Source: Saccoglossus kowalevskii (taxonomy: Eukaryota; Hemichordata; Enteropneusta; Harrimaniidae). Taken from it: a stretch of 41,095 nt of DNA. Position 1 is the first letter of the stretch; each line of letters begins with the position of its first letter. Of this stretch, positions 1 to 9,933 are shown piece after piece. The notes below the pieces were generated by a model. The model made no database searches. It had not been told where the DNA came from and saw nothing but the letters and a program-made list of their open reading frames with translations. The stretch is from the NCBI RefSeq assembly GCF_000003605.2, contig NW_003146891.1:1-41095 (forward strand), written 5' to 3'. Position numbers and translations under genes: made by a program.

Positions 1-1190
1 AGTTTGTGAGCCGACCCATTAAGTCTGTGGCCATAGTTTGTGAGCCGACCCATGAAGTCTGTGGCTATAGTTTGTGAGCCAACCCATCAAGTCTGTGGCT
101 ATAGTTTGCGAGCCAACCCATCAAGTCTGTGGCTACAGTTTGTGAGCCAACCCATCAAGTCTGTGGCCATAGTTTGTGAGCCGACCCATCAAGTCTGTGG
201 CTATAGTTTGTGAGCCAACCCATCAAGTCTGTGGCTAGAGTTTGTGAGCCAACCCATCAAGTCTGTGGCTATAGTTTGTGAGCCGACCCATCAAGTCTGT
301 GGCCATAGTTTGTGAGCCGACCCATGAAGTCTGTGCCTGCAGTTTGTGAGCCGACCCATCAAGTCTGTGGCTATAGTTTGTGAGCCGACCCATCAAGTCT
401 GTGGCCATAGTTTGTGAGCCGACCCATCAAGTCTGTGGCCATAGTTTGTGAGCCGACCCATTAAGTCTGTGGCCATAGTTTGTGAGCCGACCCATCAAGT
501 CTGTGGCTATAGTTTGTGAGCCGACCCATCAAGTCTGTGGCCATAGTTTGTGAGTCGACCCATCAAGTCTGTGGCTATAGTTTGTGAGCCGACCCATTAA
601 GTCTGTGGCTATAGTTTGTGAGCTGACCCATCAAGTCTGTGGCTATAGTTTGTGAGCCAACCCATCAAGTCTGTGGCCATAGTTTGTGAGCCAACCCATC
701 AAGTCTGTGGCTATAGTTTGTGAGCCAACCCATCAAGTCTGTGGCTATAGTTTGTGAGCCAACCCATCAAGTCTGTGGCCATAGTTTGTGAGCCAACCCA
801 TCAAGTCTGTGGCCATAGTTTGTGAGCCAACCCATCAAGTCTGTGGCTATAGTTTGTGAGCCAACCCATCAAGTCTGTGGCTATAGTTTGTGAGCCAACC
901 CATCAAGTCTGTGGCTATAGTTTGTGAGCCAACCCATCAAGTCTGTGGCTATAGTTTGTGAGCCAACCCATCAAGTCTGTGGCTATAGTTTGTGAGCCAA
1001 CCCATCAAGTCTGTGGCCATAGTTTGTGAGCCAACCCATCAAGTCTGTGGCTATAGTTTGTGAGCCAACCCATCAAGTCTGTGGCTATAGTTTGTGAGCC
1101 AACCCATCAAGTCTGTGGCCATAGTTTGTGAGCCAACCCATCAAGTCTGTGGCTATAGTTTGTGAGCCGACCCATCAAGTCTGTGGCCAT
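1..1190 (+). repeat. Leading satellite segment without the TACCCT marker; first 19 units duplicated at 24111
   Basis: This segment has 35 units in unbroken 34-bp phase. The first 19 units (1-646) carry an ordered set of rare variants: a CGAG unit at 103, a CTAGAG end near 235, a CATGAAG unit with the CTGCAG end (337-342), a GTCGAC (SalI-type) unit at 554-559 and a GCTGACC unit at 613. The same order occurs at 24111-24756, offset 24110. The only difference I see is in the second unit (CATGAAG here, CATCAAG there). At 24077 this segment is preceded by a TACCCT unit, so base 1 is probably the second unit of a C-type block whose marker lies just outside the window. From about 647 to 1190 the units are mainly A13 forms with alternating CTAT and CCAT ends. 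Confidence 0.85.
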
Positions 1191-1667
1191 AGTTTGTTAC
1201 CCTACCCATCAAGTCTGTGGCCATAGTTTGTGAGCCGACCCATTAAGTCTGTGGCCATAGTTTGTGAGCCGACCCATCAAGTCTGTGGCTATAGTTTGTG
1301 AGCCAACCCATCAAAGTCTGTGGCTATAGTTTGTGAGCCAACCCATCAAGTCTGTGGCCATAGTTTGTGAGCCAACCCATCAAGTCTGTGGCTATAGTTT
1401 GTGAGCCGACCCATCAAGTCTGTGGCCATAGTTTGTGAGCCGACCCATCAAGTCTGTGCCTGCAGTTTGTGAGCCGACCCTTCAAGTCTGTGGCTATAGT
1501 TTGTGAGCCGACCCATCAAGTCTGTGGCCATAGTTTGTGAGCCGACCCATCAAGTCTGTGGCCATAGTTTGTGAGCCGACCCATCAAGTCTGTGGCTATA
1601 GTTTGTGAGCCAACCCATCAAGTCTGTGGCTATAGTTTGTGAGCCGACCCATCAAGTCTGTGGCCAT
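1191..1667 (+). repeat. P-type higher-order block (14 units, PstI marker)
   Basis: The block opens with the TACCCT marker unit and a G13/T20 unit. The remaining unit order is G-ctat, A-ctat, A-ccat, A-ctat, G-ccat, G with CTGCAG end (1460-1465), G-ctat, G-ccat, G-ccat, G-ctat, A-ctat, G-ccat. The same 14-unit order is found at 9934-10409, including a rare CCCTTCAAG variant in the ninth unit, so these two copies are close relatives. One extra A (CATCAAAG) near 1316 makes this copy 477 rather than 476 bases long. Confidence 0.85.
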
Positions 1668-2653
1668 AGTTTGTTACCCTACCCATCAAGTCTGTGGCCA
1701 TAGTTTGTGAGCCGACCCATTAAGTCTGTGGCCATAGTTTGTGAGCCGACCCATCAAGTCTGTGGCTATAGTTTGTGAGCCAACCCATCAAGTCTGTGGC
1801 CATAGTTTGTGAGCCAACCCATCAAGTCTGTGGCCATAGTTTGTGAGCCAACCCATCAAGTCTGTGGCTATAGTTTGTGAGCCAACCCATCAAGTCTGTG
1901 GCTATAGTTTGTGAGCCAACCCATCAAGTCTGTGGCTATAGTTTGTGAGCCAACCCATCAAGTCTGTGGCTATAGTTTGTGAGCCAACCCATCAAGTCTG
2001 TGGCTATAGTTTGTGAGCCGACCCATCAAGTCTGTGGCTATAGTTTGTGAGCGGATCCATCAAGTCTGTGGCTATAGTTTGTGAGCCGACCCATCAAGTC
2101 TGTGGCTATAGTTTGTGAGCCGACCCATCAAGTCTGTGGCTATAGTTTGTGAGCCAACCCATCAAGTCTGTGGCTATAGTTTGTGAGCCAACCCATCAAG
2201 TCTGTGGCCATAGTTTGTGAGCCAACCCATCAAGTCTGTGGCTATAGTTTGTGAGCCAACCCATCAAGTCTGTGGCTATAGTTTGTGAGCCAACCCATCA
2301 AGTCTGTGGCTATAGTTTGTGAGCCAACCCATCAAGTCTGTGGCTATAGTTTGTGAGCCGATCCATCAAGTCTGTGGATATAGTTTGTGAGCCGACCCAT
2401 CAAGTCTGTGGCTATAGTTTGTGAGCCGATCCATCAAGTCTGTGGCTATAGTTTGTGAGCCAACCCATCAAGTCTGTGGCCATAGTTTGTGAGCCAACCC
2501 ATCAAGTCTGTGGCTATAGTTTGTGAGCCAACCCATCAAGTCTGTGGCTATAGTTTGTGAGCCAACCCATCAAGTCTGTGGCTATAGTTTGTGAGCCGAC
2601 CCATCAAGTCTGTGGCCATAGTTTGTGAGCCAACCCATCAAGTCTGTGGCCAT
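1668..2653 (+). repeat. B-type block, expanded to 29 units (BamHI marker)
   Basis: It opens with TACCCT and G13/T20 units, followed by a run of A13 units and a GGATCC unit at 2053-2058. In compact B blocks the next TACCCT lies exactly 261 bases after the GGATCC. Here that distance is 601 bases, so 10 extra units follow the BamHI unit, including two GATC-containing units (GAGCCGATCC) near 2348 and 2427. Confidence 0.75.
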
Positions 2654-4115
2654 AGTTTGTTACCCTACCCATTAAGTCTGTGGCCATAGTTTGTGAGCCG
2701 ACCCATTAAGTCTGTGGCCATAGTTTGTGAGCCGACCCATCAAATCTGTGGCTATAGTTTGTGAGCCAACCCATCAAGTCTGTGGCTATAGTTTGCGAGC
2801 CAACCCATCAAGTCTGTGGCTACAGTTTGTGAGCCAACCCATCAAGTCTGTGGCCATAGTTTGTGAGCCGACCCATCAAGTCTGAGGCCATAGTTTGTGA
2901 GCCAACCCATCAAGTCTGTGGCTATAGTTTGTGAGCCAACCCATCAAGTCTGTGGCCATAGTTTGTGAGCCAACCCATCAAGTCTTTGGCCATAGTTTGT
3001 GAGCCAACCCATCAAGTCTGTGGCTATAGTTTGTGAGCCGACCCATCAAGTCTGTGGCCATAGTTTGTGAGCCAACCCATCAAGTCTGTGGCCATAGTTT
3101 GTGAGCCGACCCATCAAGTCTGTGGCTATAGTTTGTGAGCCGACCCATCAAGTCTGTGGCTATAGTTTGTGAGCCGATCCATCAAGTCTGTGGCTATAGT
3201 TTGTGAGCCGACCCATCAAGTCTGTGGCTATAGTTTGTGAGCCGACCCATTAAGTCTGTGGCTATAGTTTGTGAGCCGACCCATCAAGTCTGTGGCTATA
3301 GTTTGTGAGCCGACCCATCAAGTCTGTGGCTATAGTTTGTGAGCCAACCCATCAAGTCTGTGGCCATAGTTTGTGAGCCAACCCATCAAGTCTGTGGCTA
3401 TAGTTTGTGAGCCAACCCATCAAGTCTGTGGCTATAGTTTGTGAGCCAACCCATCAAGTCTGTGGCTATAGTTTGTGAGCCAACCCATCAAGTCTGTGGC
3501 TATAGTTTGTGAGCCAACCCATCAAGTCTGTGGCTATAGTTTGCGAGCCAACCCATCAAGTCTGTGGCTACAGTTTGTGAGCCAACCCATCAAGTCTGTG
3601 GCCATAGTTTGTGAGCCGACCCATCAAGTCTGAGGCCATAGTTTGTGAGCCAACCCATCAAGTCTGTGGCTATAGTTTGTGAGCCAACCCATCAAGTCTG
3701 TGGCCATAGTTTGTGAGCCAACCCATCAAGTCTGTGGCCATAGTTTGTGAGCCAACCCATCAAGTCTGTGGCTATAGTTTGTGAGCCGACCCATCAAGTC
3801 TGTGGCCATAGTTTGTGAGCCCACCCATCAAGTCTGTGGCCATAGTTTGTGAGCCGACCCATCAAGTCTGTGGCTATAGTTTGTGAGCCGACCCATCAAG
3901 TCTGTGGCTATAGTTTGTGAGCCGACCCATCAAGTCTGTGGCTATAGTTTGTGAGCCGACCCATCAAGTCTGTGGCTATAGTTTGTGAGCCGACCCATCA
4001 AGTCTGTGGCTATAGTTTGTGAGCCGACCCATCAAGTCTGTGGCAATAGTTTGTGAGCCGACCCATCAAGTCTGTGGCCATAGTTTGTGAGCCGACCCAT
4101 CAAGTCTGTGGCCAT
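2654..4115 (+). repeat. C-type block with an internal 22-unit tandem duplication
   Basis: The TACCCT unit carries T20 (ACCCATTAAG), unlike most marker units, and a CATCAAATCTG unit follows two units later; these variants recur together at 5646, 33331 and 35030. The CGAG unit at 2790 and a GAGGCC variant near 2884 recur exactly 748 bases (22 units) later, at 3538 and near 3632. The following units match in order for roughly 9 units before single-base differences appear. This supports a direct tandem duplication of about 22 units inside the block. Confidence 0.75.
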
Positions 4116-5135
4116 AGTTTGTTACCCTACCCATCAAGTCTGTGGCCATAGTTTGTGAGCCGACCCATTAAGTCTGTGGCTATAGTTTGTGAGCCGACCC
4201 ATCAAGTCTGTGGCTATAGTTTGTGAGCTGACCCATCAAGTCTGTGGCTATAGTTTGTGAGCCGACCCATCAAGTCTGTGGCTATAGTTTGTGAGCCGAC
4301 CCATCAAGTCTGTGGCTATAGTTTGTGAGCCAACCCATCAAGTCTGTGGCCATAGTTTGTGAGCCAACCCATCAAGTCTGTGGCTATAGTTTGTGAGCCA
4401 ACCCATCAAGTCTGTGGCTATAGTTTGTGAGCCAACCCATCAAGTCTGTGGCTATAGTTTGTGAGCCAACCCATCAAGTCTGTGGCTATAGTTTGTGAGC
4501 CGATCCATCAAGTCTGTGGCTATAGTTTGTGAGCCGACCCATCAAGTCTGTGGCTATAGTTTGTGAGCCAACCCATCAAGTCTGTGGCCATAGTTTGTGA
4601 GCCGACCCATTAAGTCTGTGGCCATAGTTTGTGAGCCGACCCATTAAGTCTGTGGCCATAGTTTGTGAGCCGACCCATCAAGTCTGTGGCTATAGTTTGT
4701 GAGCCAACCCATCAAGTCTGTGGCTATAGTTTGTGAGCCGACCCATCAAGTCTGTGGCCATAGTTTGTGAGCCGACCCATCAAGTCTGTGGCCATAGTTT
4801 GTGAGCCAACCCATCAAGTCTGTGGCTATAGTTTGTGAGCCGACCCATCAAGTCTGTGGCCATAGTTTGTGAGCCGACCCATTAAGTCTGTGGCTATAGT
4901 TTGTGAGCCGACCCATCAAGTCTGTGGCTATAGTTTGTGAGCCGACCCATCAAGTCTGTGGCTATAGTTTGTGAGCCAACCCATCAAGTCTGTGACCATA
5001 GTTTGTGAGCCAACCCATCAAGTCTGTGGCTATAGTTTGTGAGCCAACCCATCAAGTCTGTGGCTATAGTTTGTGAGCCGACCCATCAAGTCTGTGGCCA
5101 TAGATTGTGAGCTGACCCATCAAGTCTGTGGCCAT
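4116..5135 (+). repeat. D-type block, 30 units
   Basis: D-type heads are defined here by TACCCT followed by a G13/T20 unit ending in CTAT rather than CCAT, then several G13-ctat units; they also open at 5136, 6192, 32583 and 33976. This block contains GCTGACC units, one GATC unit, a pair of adjacent T20 units around 4592-4659, a GACCAT variant at 4994 and an ATTGTGAG variant near 5101. It contains no BamHI, PstI or CGAG marker. Confidence 0.65.
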
Positions 5136-6191
5136 AGTTTGTTACCCTACCCATCAAGTCTGTGGCCATAGTTTGTGAGCCGACCCATTAAGTCTGTGGC
5201 TATAGTTTGTGAGCCGACCCATCAAGTCTGTGGCTATAGTTTGTGAGCCGACCCATCAAGTCTGTGGCTATAGTTTGTGAGCCAACCCATCAAGTCTGTG
5301 GCTATAGTTTGTGAGCCGACCCATCAAGTCTGTGGCTATAGTTTGTGAGCCAACCCATCAAGTCTGTGGCTATAGTTTGTGAGCCAACCCATCAAGTCTG
5401 TGGCCATAGTTTGTGAGCCAACCCATCAAGTCTGTGGCTATAGTTTGTGAGCCAACCCATCAAGTCTGTGGCTATAGTTTGTGAGCCAACCCATCAAGTC
5501 TGTGGCTATAGTTTGTGAGCCAACCCATCAAGTCTGTGGCCATAGTTTGAGAGCCAACCCATCAAGTCTGTGGCTATAGTTTGTGAGCCGACCCATCAAG
5601 TCTGTGGCTATAGTTTGTGATCCAACCCATCAAGTCTGTGGCCATAGTTTGTTACCCTACCCATTAAGTCTGTGGCCATAGTTTGTGAGCCGACCCATTA
5701 AGTCTGTGGTCATAGTTTGTGAGCCGACCCATCAAATCTGTGGCTATAGTTTGTGAGCCAACCCATCAAGTCTGTGGCTATAGTTTGCGAGCCAACCCAT
5801 CAAGTCTGTGGCTATAGTTTGTGAGCCAACCCATCAAGTCTGTGGCTATAGTTTGCGAGCCAACCCATCAAGTCTGTGGCTATAATTTGTGAGCCAACCC
5901 ATCAAGTCTGTGGCTATAGTTTGTGAGCCAACCCATCAAGTCTGTGGCTATAGTTTGTGAGCCAACCCATCAAGTCTGTGGCCATAGTTTGTGAGCCAAC
6001 CCATCAAGTCTGTGGCTATAGTTTGTGAGCCGACCCATCAAGTCTGTGGCCATAGTTTGTGAGCCAACCCATCAAGTCTGTGGCTATAGTTTGTGAGACA
6101 GACGCCATCAAGTCTGTGGCTATAGTTTGTGAGCTGACCCATCAAGTCTGTGGCTATAGTTTGTGAGCCAACCCATCAAGTCTGTGGCCAT
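5136..6191 (+). repeat. D-type block pair, related to 32583-33975
   Basis: It holds two TACCCT units, at 5136 and 5646. A series of rare variants is shared in order with the 33-kb region: TTTGAGAG near 5547, TGATCCAAC near 5619, TACCCT with T20 at 5646, GGTCAT near 5709, CATCAAATCTG near 5733, and TATAATTTG at 5881. The offset is 27685 bases, dropping to 27684 after a one-base deletion in the other copy. The GAGAC unit near 6097 carries two extra bases compared with its counterpart near 33883. Indels of whole units (3 and 7 units) separate the two copies further out. Confidence 0.8.
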
Positions 6192-7177
6192 AGTTTGTTA
6201 CCCTACCCATCAAGTCTGTGGCCATAGTTTGTGAGCCGACCCATTAAGTCTGTGGCTATAGTTTGTGAGCCGACCCATCAAGTCTGTGGCTATAGTTTGT
6301 GAGCCGACCCATCAAGTCTGTGGCTATAGTTTGTGAGCCGACCCATCAAGTCTGTGGCTATAGTTTGTGAGCCAACCCATCAAGTCTGTGGCTATAGTTT
6401 GTGAGCCAACCCATCAAGTCTGTGGCTATAGTTTGTGAGCCAACCCATCAAGTCTGTGGCTATAGTTTGTGAGCCAACCCATCAAGTCTGTGGCTATAGT
6501 TTGTGAGCCAACCCATCAAGTCTGTGGCTATAGTTTGTGAGCCAACCCATCAAGTCTGTGGCCATAGTTTGTGAGCCGACCCATCAAGTCTGTGGCTATA
6601 GTTTGTGAGCCGACCCATCAAGTCTGTGGCTATAGTTTGTGAGCCGACCCATCAAGTCTGTGGCTATAGTTTGTGAGCCAACCCATCAAGTCTGTGGCCA
6701 TAGTTTGTGAGCCAACCCATCAAGTCTGTGGCCATAGTTTGTGAGCCAACCCATCAAGTCTGTGGCTATAGTTTGTGAGCCAACCCATCAAGTCTGTGGC
6801 TATAGTTTGTGAGCCAACCCATCAAGTCTGTGGCTATAGTTTGTGAGCCAACCCATCAAGTCTGTGGCTATAGTTTGTGAGCCAACCCATCAAGTCTGTG
6901 GCTATAGTTTGTGAGCCGTCCCATCAAGTCTGTGGCTATAGTTTGTGAACCGACCCATCAAGTCTGTGGCCATAGTTTGTGAGCCAACCCATCAAGTCTG
7001 TGGCCATAGTTTGTGAGCCGACCCATCAAGTCTGTGGCCATAGTTTGTGAGCCGACCCATTAAGTCTGTGGCCATAGTTTGTGAGCCGACCCATCAAGTC
7101 TGTGGCTATAGTTTGTGAGCCGACCCATCAAGTCTGTGGCCATAGTTGGTGAGCCGACCCATCAAGTCTGTGGCCAT
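6192..7177 (+). repeat. D-type block, 29 units
   Basis: TACCCT is followed by a G13/T20 unit ending CTAT and three G13-ctat units, then runs of A13-ctat units. Scattered single-base variants include GCCGTCCC near 6917 and GTGAACCG near 6945. No BamHI, PstI or CGAG marker is present. Confidence 0.6.
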
Positions 7178-7755
7178 AGTTTGTTACCCTACCCATCAAG
7201 TCTGTGGCCATAGTTTGTGAGCCGACCCATTAAGTCTGTGGCCATAGTTTGTGAGCCGACCCATCAAGTCTGTGGCTATAGTTTGTGAGCCAACCCATCA
7301 TGTCTGTGGCCATAGTTTGTGAGCCAACCCATCAAGTCTGTGGCTATAGTTTGTGAGCCAACACATCAAGTCTGTGGCTATAGTTTGTGAGCCAACCCAT
7401 CAAGTCTGTGGCTATAGTTTGTGAGCCAACCCATCAAGTCTGTGGCTATAGTTTGTGAGCCAACCCATCAAGTCTGTGGCTATAGTTTGTGAGCCGACCC
7501 ATCAAGTCTGTGGCTATAGTTTGTGAGCCGATCCATCAAGTCTGTGGCTATAGTTTGTGAGCCAACCCATCAAGTCTGTGGCCATAGTTTGTGAGCCAAC
7601 CCATCAAGTTTGTGGCTATAGTTTGTGAGCCAACCCATCAAGTCTGTGGCTATAGTTTGTGAGCCAACCCATCAAGTCTGTGGCCATAGTTTGTGAGCCA
7701 ACCCATCAAGTCTGTGGCTATAGTTTGTGAGCCGACCCATCAAGTCTGTGGCCAT
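7178..7755 (+). repeat. B-like block, 17 units, with GATC unit in place of GGATCC
   Basis: Unit order resembles the B blocks (marker, G13/T20, G-ctat, A-ccat, a run of A-ctat units, G-ctat). The position where others carry GCGGATCC here reads GCCGATCC (near 7527). That is one base different, so this may be the precursor or a reverted form of the BamHI unit. Private variants are CATCATGTCTG near 7297 and AACACATC near 7361. Confidence 0.65.
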
Positions 7756-9321
7756 AGTTTGTTACCCTACCCATCAAGTCTGTGGCCATAGTTTGTGAGC
7801 CGACCCATTAAGTCTGTGGCCATAGTTTGTGAGCCGACCCATCAAGTCTGTGGCTATAGTTTGTGAGCCAACCCATCAAGTCTGTGGCTATAGTTTGCGA
7901 GCCAACCCATCAAGTCTGTGGCTACAGTTTGTGAGCCAACCCATCAAGTCTGTGGCCATAGTTTGTGAGCCGACCCATCAAGTCTGTGGCTATAGTTTGT
8001 GAGCCAACCCATCAAGTCTGTGGCTATAGTTTGTGAGCCAACCCATCAAGTCTGTGGCCATAGTTTGTGAGCCAACCCATCAAGTCTGTGGCTATAGTTT
8101 GTGAGCCGACCCATCAAGTCTGTGGCCATAGTTTGTGAGCCAACAACATCAAGTCTGTGGCTATAGTTTGTGAGCCGACCCATCAAGTCTGTGGCTATAG
8201 TTTATGAGCCGACCCATCAAGTCTGTGGCTATAGTTTGTGAGCCGACCCATTAAGTCTGTGGCTATACTTTATGAGCCGACCCATCAAGTCTGTGGCCAT
8301 AGTTTGTGAGCCGACCCATCAAGTCTGTGGCCATAGTTTGTGAGCCGACCCATCAAGTCTGTGGCTATAGTTTGTGAGCCAACCCATCAAGTCTGTGGCC
8401 ATAGTTTGTGAGCCGACCCATCAAGTCTGTGGCCATAGTTTGTGAGCCGACCCATCAAGTCTGTGGCTATAGTTTGTGAGCCAACCCATCAAGTCTGTGG
8501 CTATAGTTTGTGAGCAGACCCATTAAGTCTGTGGCTATAGTTTGTGAGCCGACCCATTAAGTCTGTGGCTATAGTTTGTGAGCCGACCCATTAAGTCTGT
8601 GGTCATAGTTTGTGAGCCGACCCATCAAGTCTGTGGCTATAGTTTGTGAGCTGACCCATCAAGTCTGTGGCTACAGTTTGTGAGCCGACCCATTAAGTCT
8701 GTGGCTATAGTTTGTGAGCCGACCCATCAAGTCTGTGGCTATAGTTTGTGAGCCGACCCATCAAGTCTGTGGCTATAGTTTGTGAGCCGACCCATCAAGT
8801 CTGTGGCTATAGTTTGTGAGCAGACCCATTAAGTCTGTGGCTATAGTTTGTGAGCCGACCCATCAAGTCTGTGGCCATAGTTTGTGAGCCAACCCATCAA
8901 GTCTGTGGCTATAGTTTGTGAGCCGACCCATTAAGTCTGTGGCTATAGTTTGTGAGCCAACCCATCAAGTCTGTGGCCATAGTTTGTGAGCCGACCCATC
9001 AAGTCTGTGGCCATAGTTTGTGAGCTGACCCATCAAGTCTGTGGCTACAGTTTGTGAGCCGACCCATTAAGTCTGTGGTTATAGTTTGTGAGCCGACCCA
9101 TCAAGTCTGTGGCTATAGTTTGTGAGCCGACCCATCAAGTCTGTGGCCATAGTTTGTGAGCCAACCCATCAAGTCTGTGGCCATAGTTTGTGAGCCGACC
9201 CATCAAGTCTGTGGCCATAGTTTGTGAGCCGACTCATCAAGTCTGTGGCTATAGTTTGTGAGCCGACCCATCAAGTCTGTGGCTATAGTTTGTGAGCCGA
9301 CCTCATCAAGTCTGTGGCCAT
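7756..9321 (+). repeat. C-type head followed by a diverged subdomain, 46 units
   Basis: It starts as a standard C head: marker, G13/T20, G-ctat, A-ctat, CGAG unit with CTACAG. From about 8130 to 9300 the composition shifts to G13 and T20 units with variants that are scarce elsewhere: GTTTATGAG near 8201 and 8270, GCAGACC at 8514 and 8820, GGTCAT near 8601, GGTTAT near 9077, and GCTGACC plus CTACAG pairs at 8650 and 9024, which are exactly 11 units apart. Two single-base insertions lie here (near 8149 and 9302). Confidence 0.7.
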
Positions 9322-9933
9322 AGTTTGTTACCCTGCCCATCAAGTCTGTGGCCATAGTTTGTGAGCCGACCCATTAAGTCTGTGGCCATAGTTTGTGAGC
9401 CGACCCATCAAGTCTGTGGCTATAGTTTGTGAGCCAACCCATCAAGTCTGTGGCTATAGTTTGCGAGCCAACCCATCAAGTCTGTGGCTACAGTTTGTGA
9501 GCCAACCCATCAAGTCTGTGGCCATAGTTTGTGAGCCGACCCATCAAGTCTGTGGCTATAGTTTGTGAGCCAACCCATCAAGTCTGTGGCTATAGTTTGT
9601 GAGCCAACCCATCAAGTCTGTGGCCATAGTTTGTGAGCCAACCCATCAAGTCTGTGGCTATAGTTTGTGAGCCGACCCATCAAGTCTGTGGCCATAGTTT
9701 GTGAGCCGACCCATCAAGTCTGTGCCTGCAGTTTGTGAGCCGACCCATCAAGTCTGTGGCTATAGTTTGTGAGCCGACCCATCAAGTCTGTGGCCATAGT
9801 TTGTGAGCCGACCCATCAAGTCTGTGGCCATAGTTTGTGAGCCGACCCATCAAGTCTGTGGCTATAGTTTGTGAGCCAACCCATCAAGTCTGTGGCTATA
9901 GTTTGTGAGCCGACCCATCAAGTCTGTGGCCAT
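9322..9933 (+). repeat. C/P hybrid block, 18 units
   Basis: The marker unit reads TACCCTGCCC rather than TACCCTACCC, a form otherwise seen only at 28910 and 29488. The block begins like a C block (CGAG unit and CTACAG) and ends like a P block (CTGCAG at 9726-9731, then G-ctat, G-ccat, G-ccat, G-ctat, A-ctat, G-ccat). This is what an exchange between a C and a P block would leave. Confidence 0.7.

Noticed and set aside
1191-1207. TTACCCTACCC in the marker unit as telomeric repeat or a telomere-protein site
   Set aside because: It is a single short match per marker unit, not a tandem TTAGGG-type array, and sits inside the 34-bp phase.
2053-2058. BamHI, PstI and SalI sites as cloning junctions
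   Set aside because: They arise from one- to three-base changes inside normal units, recur in ordered blocks, and have no vector sequence beside them.
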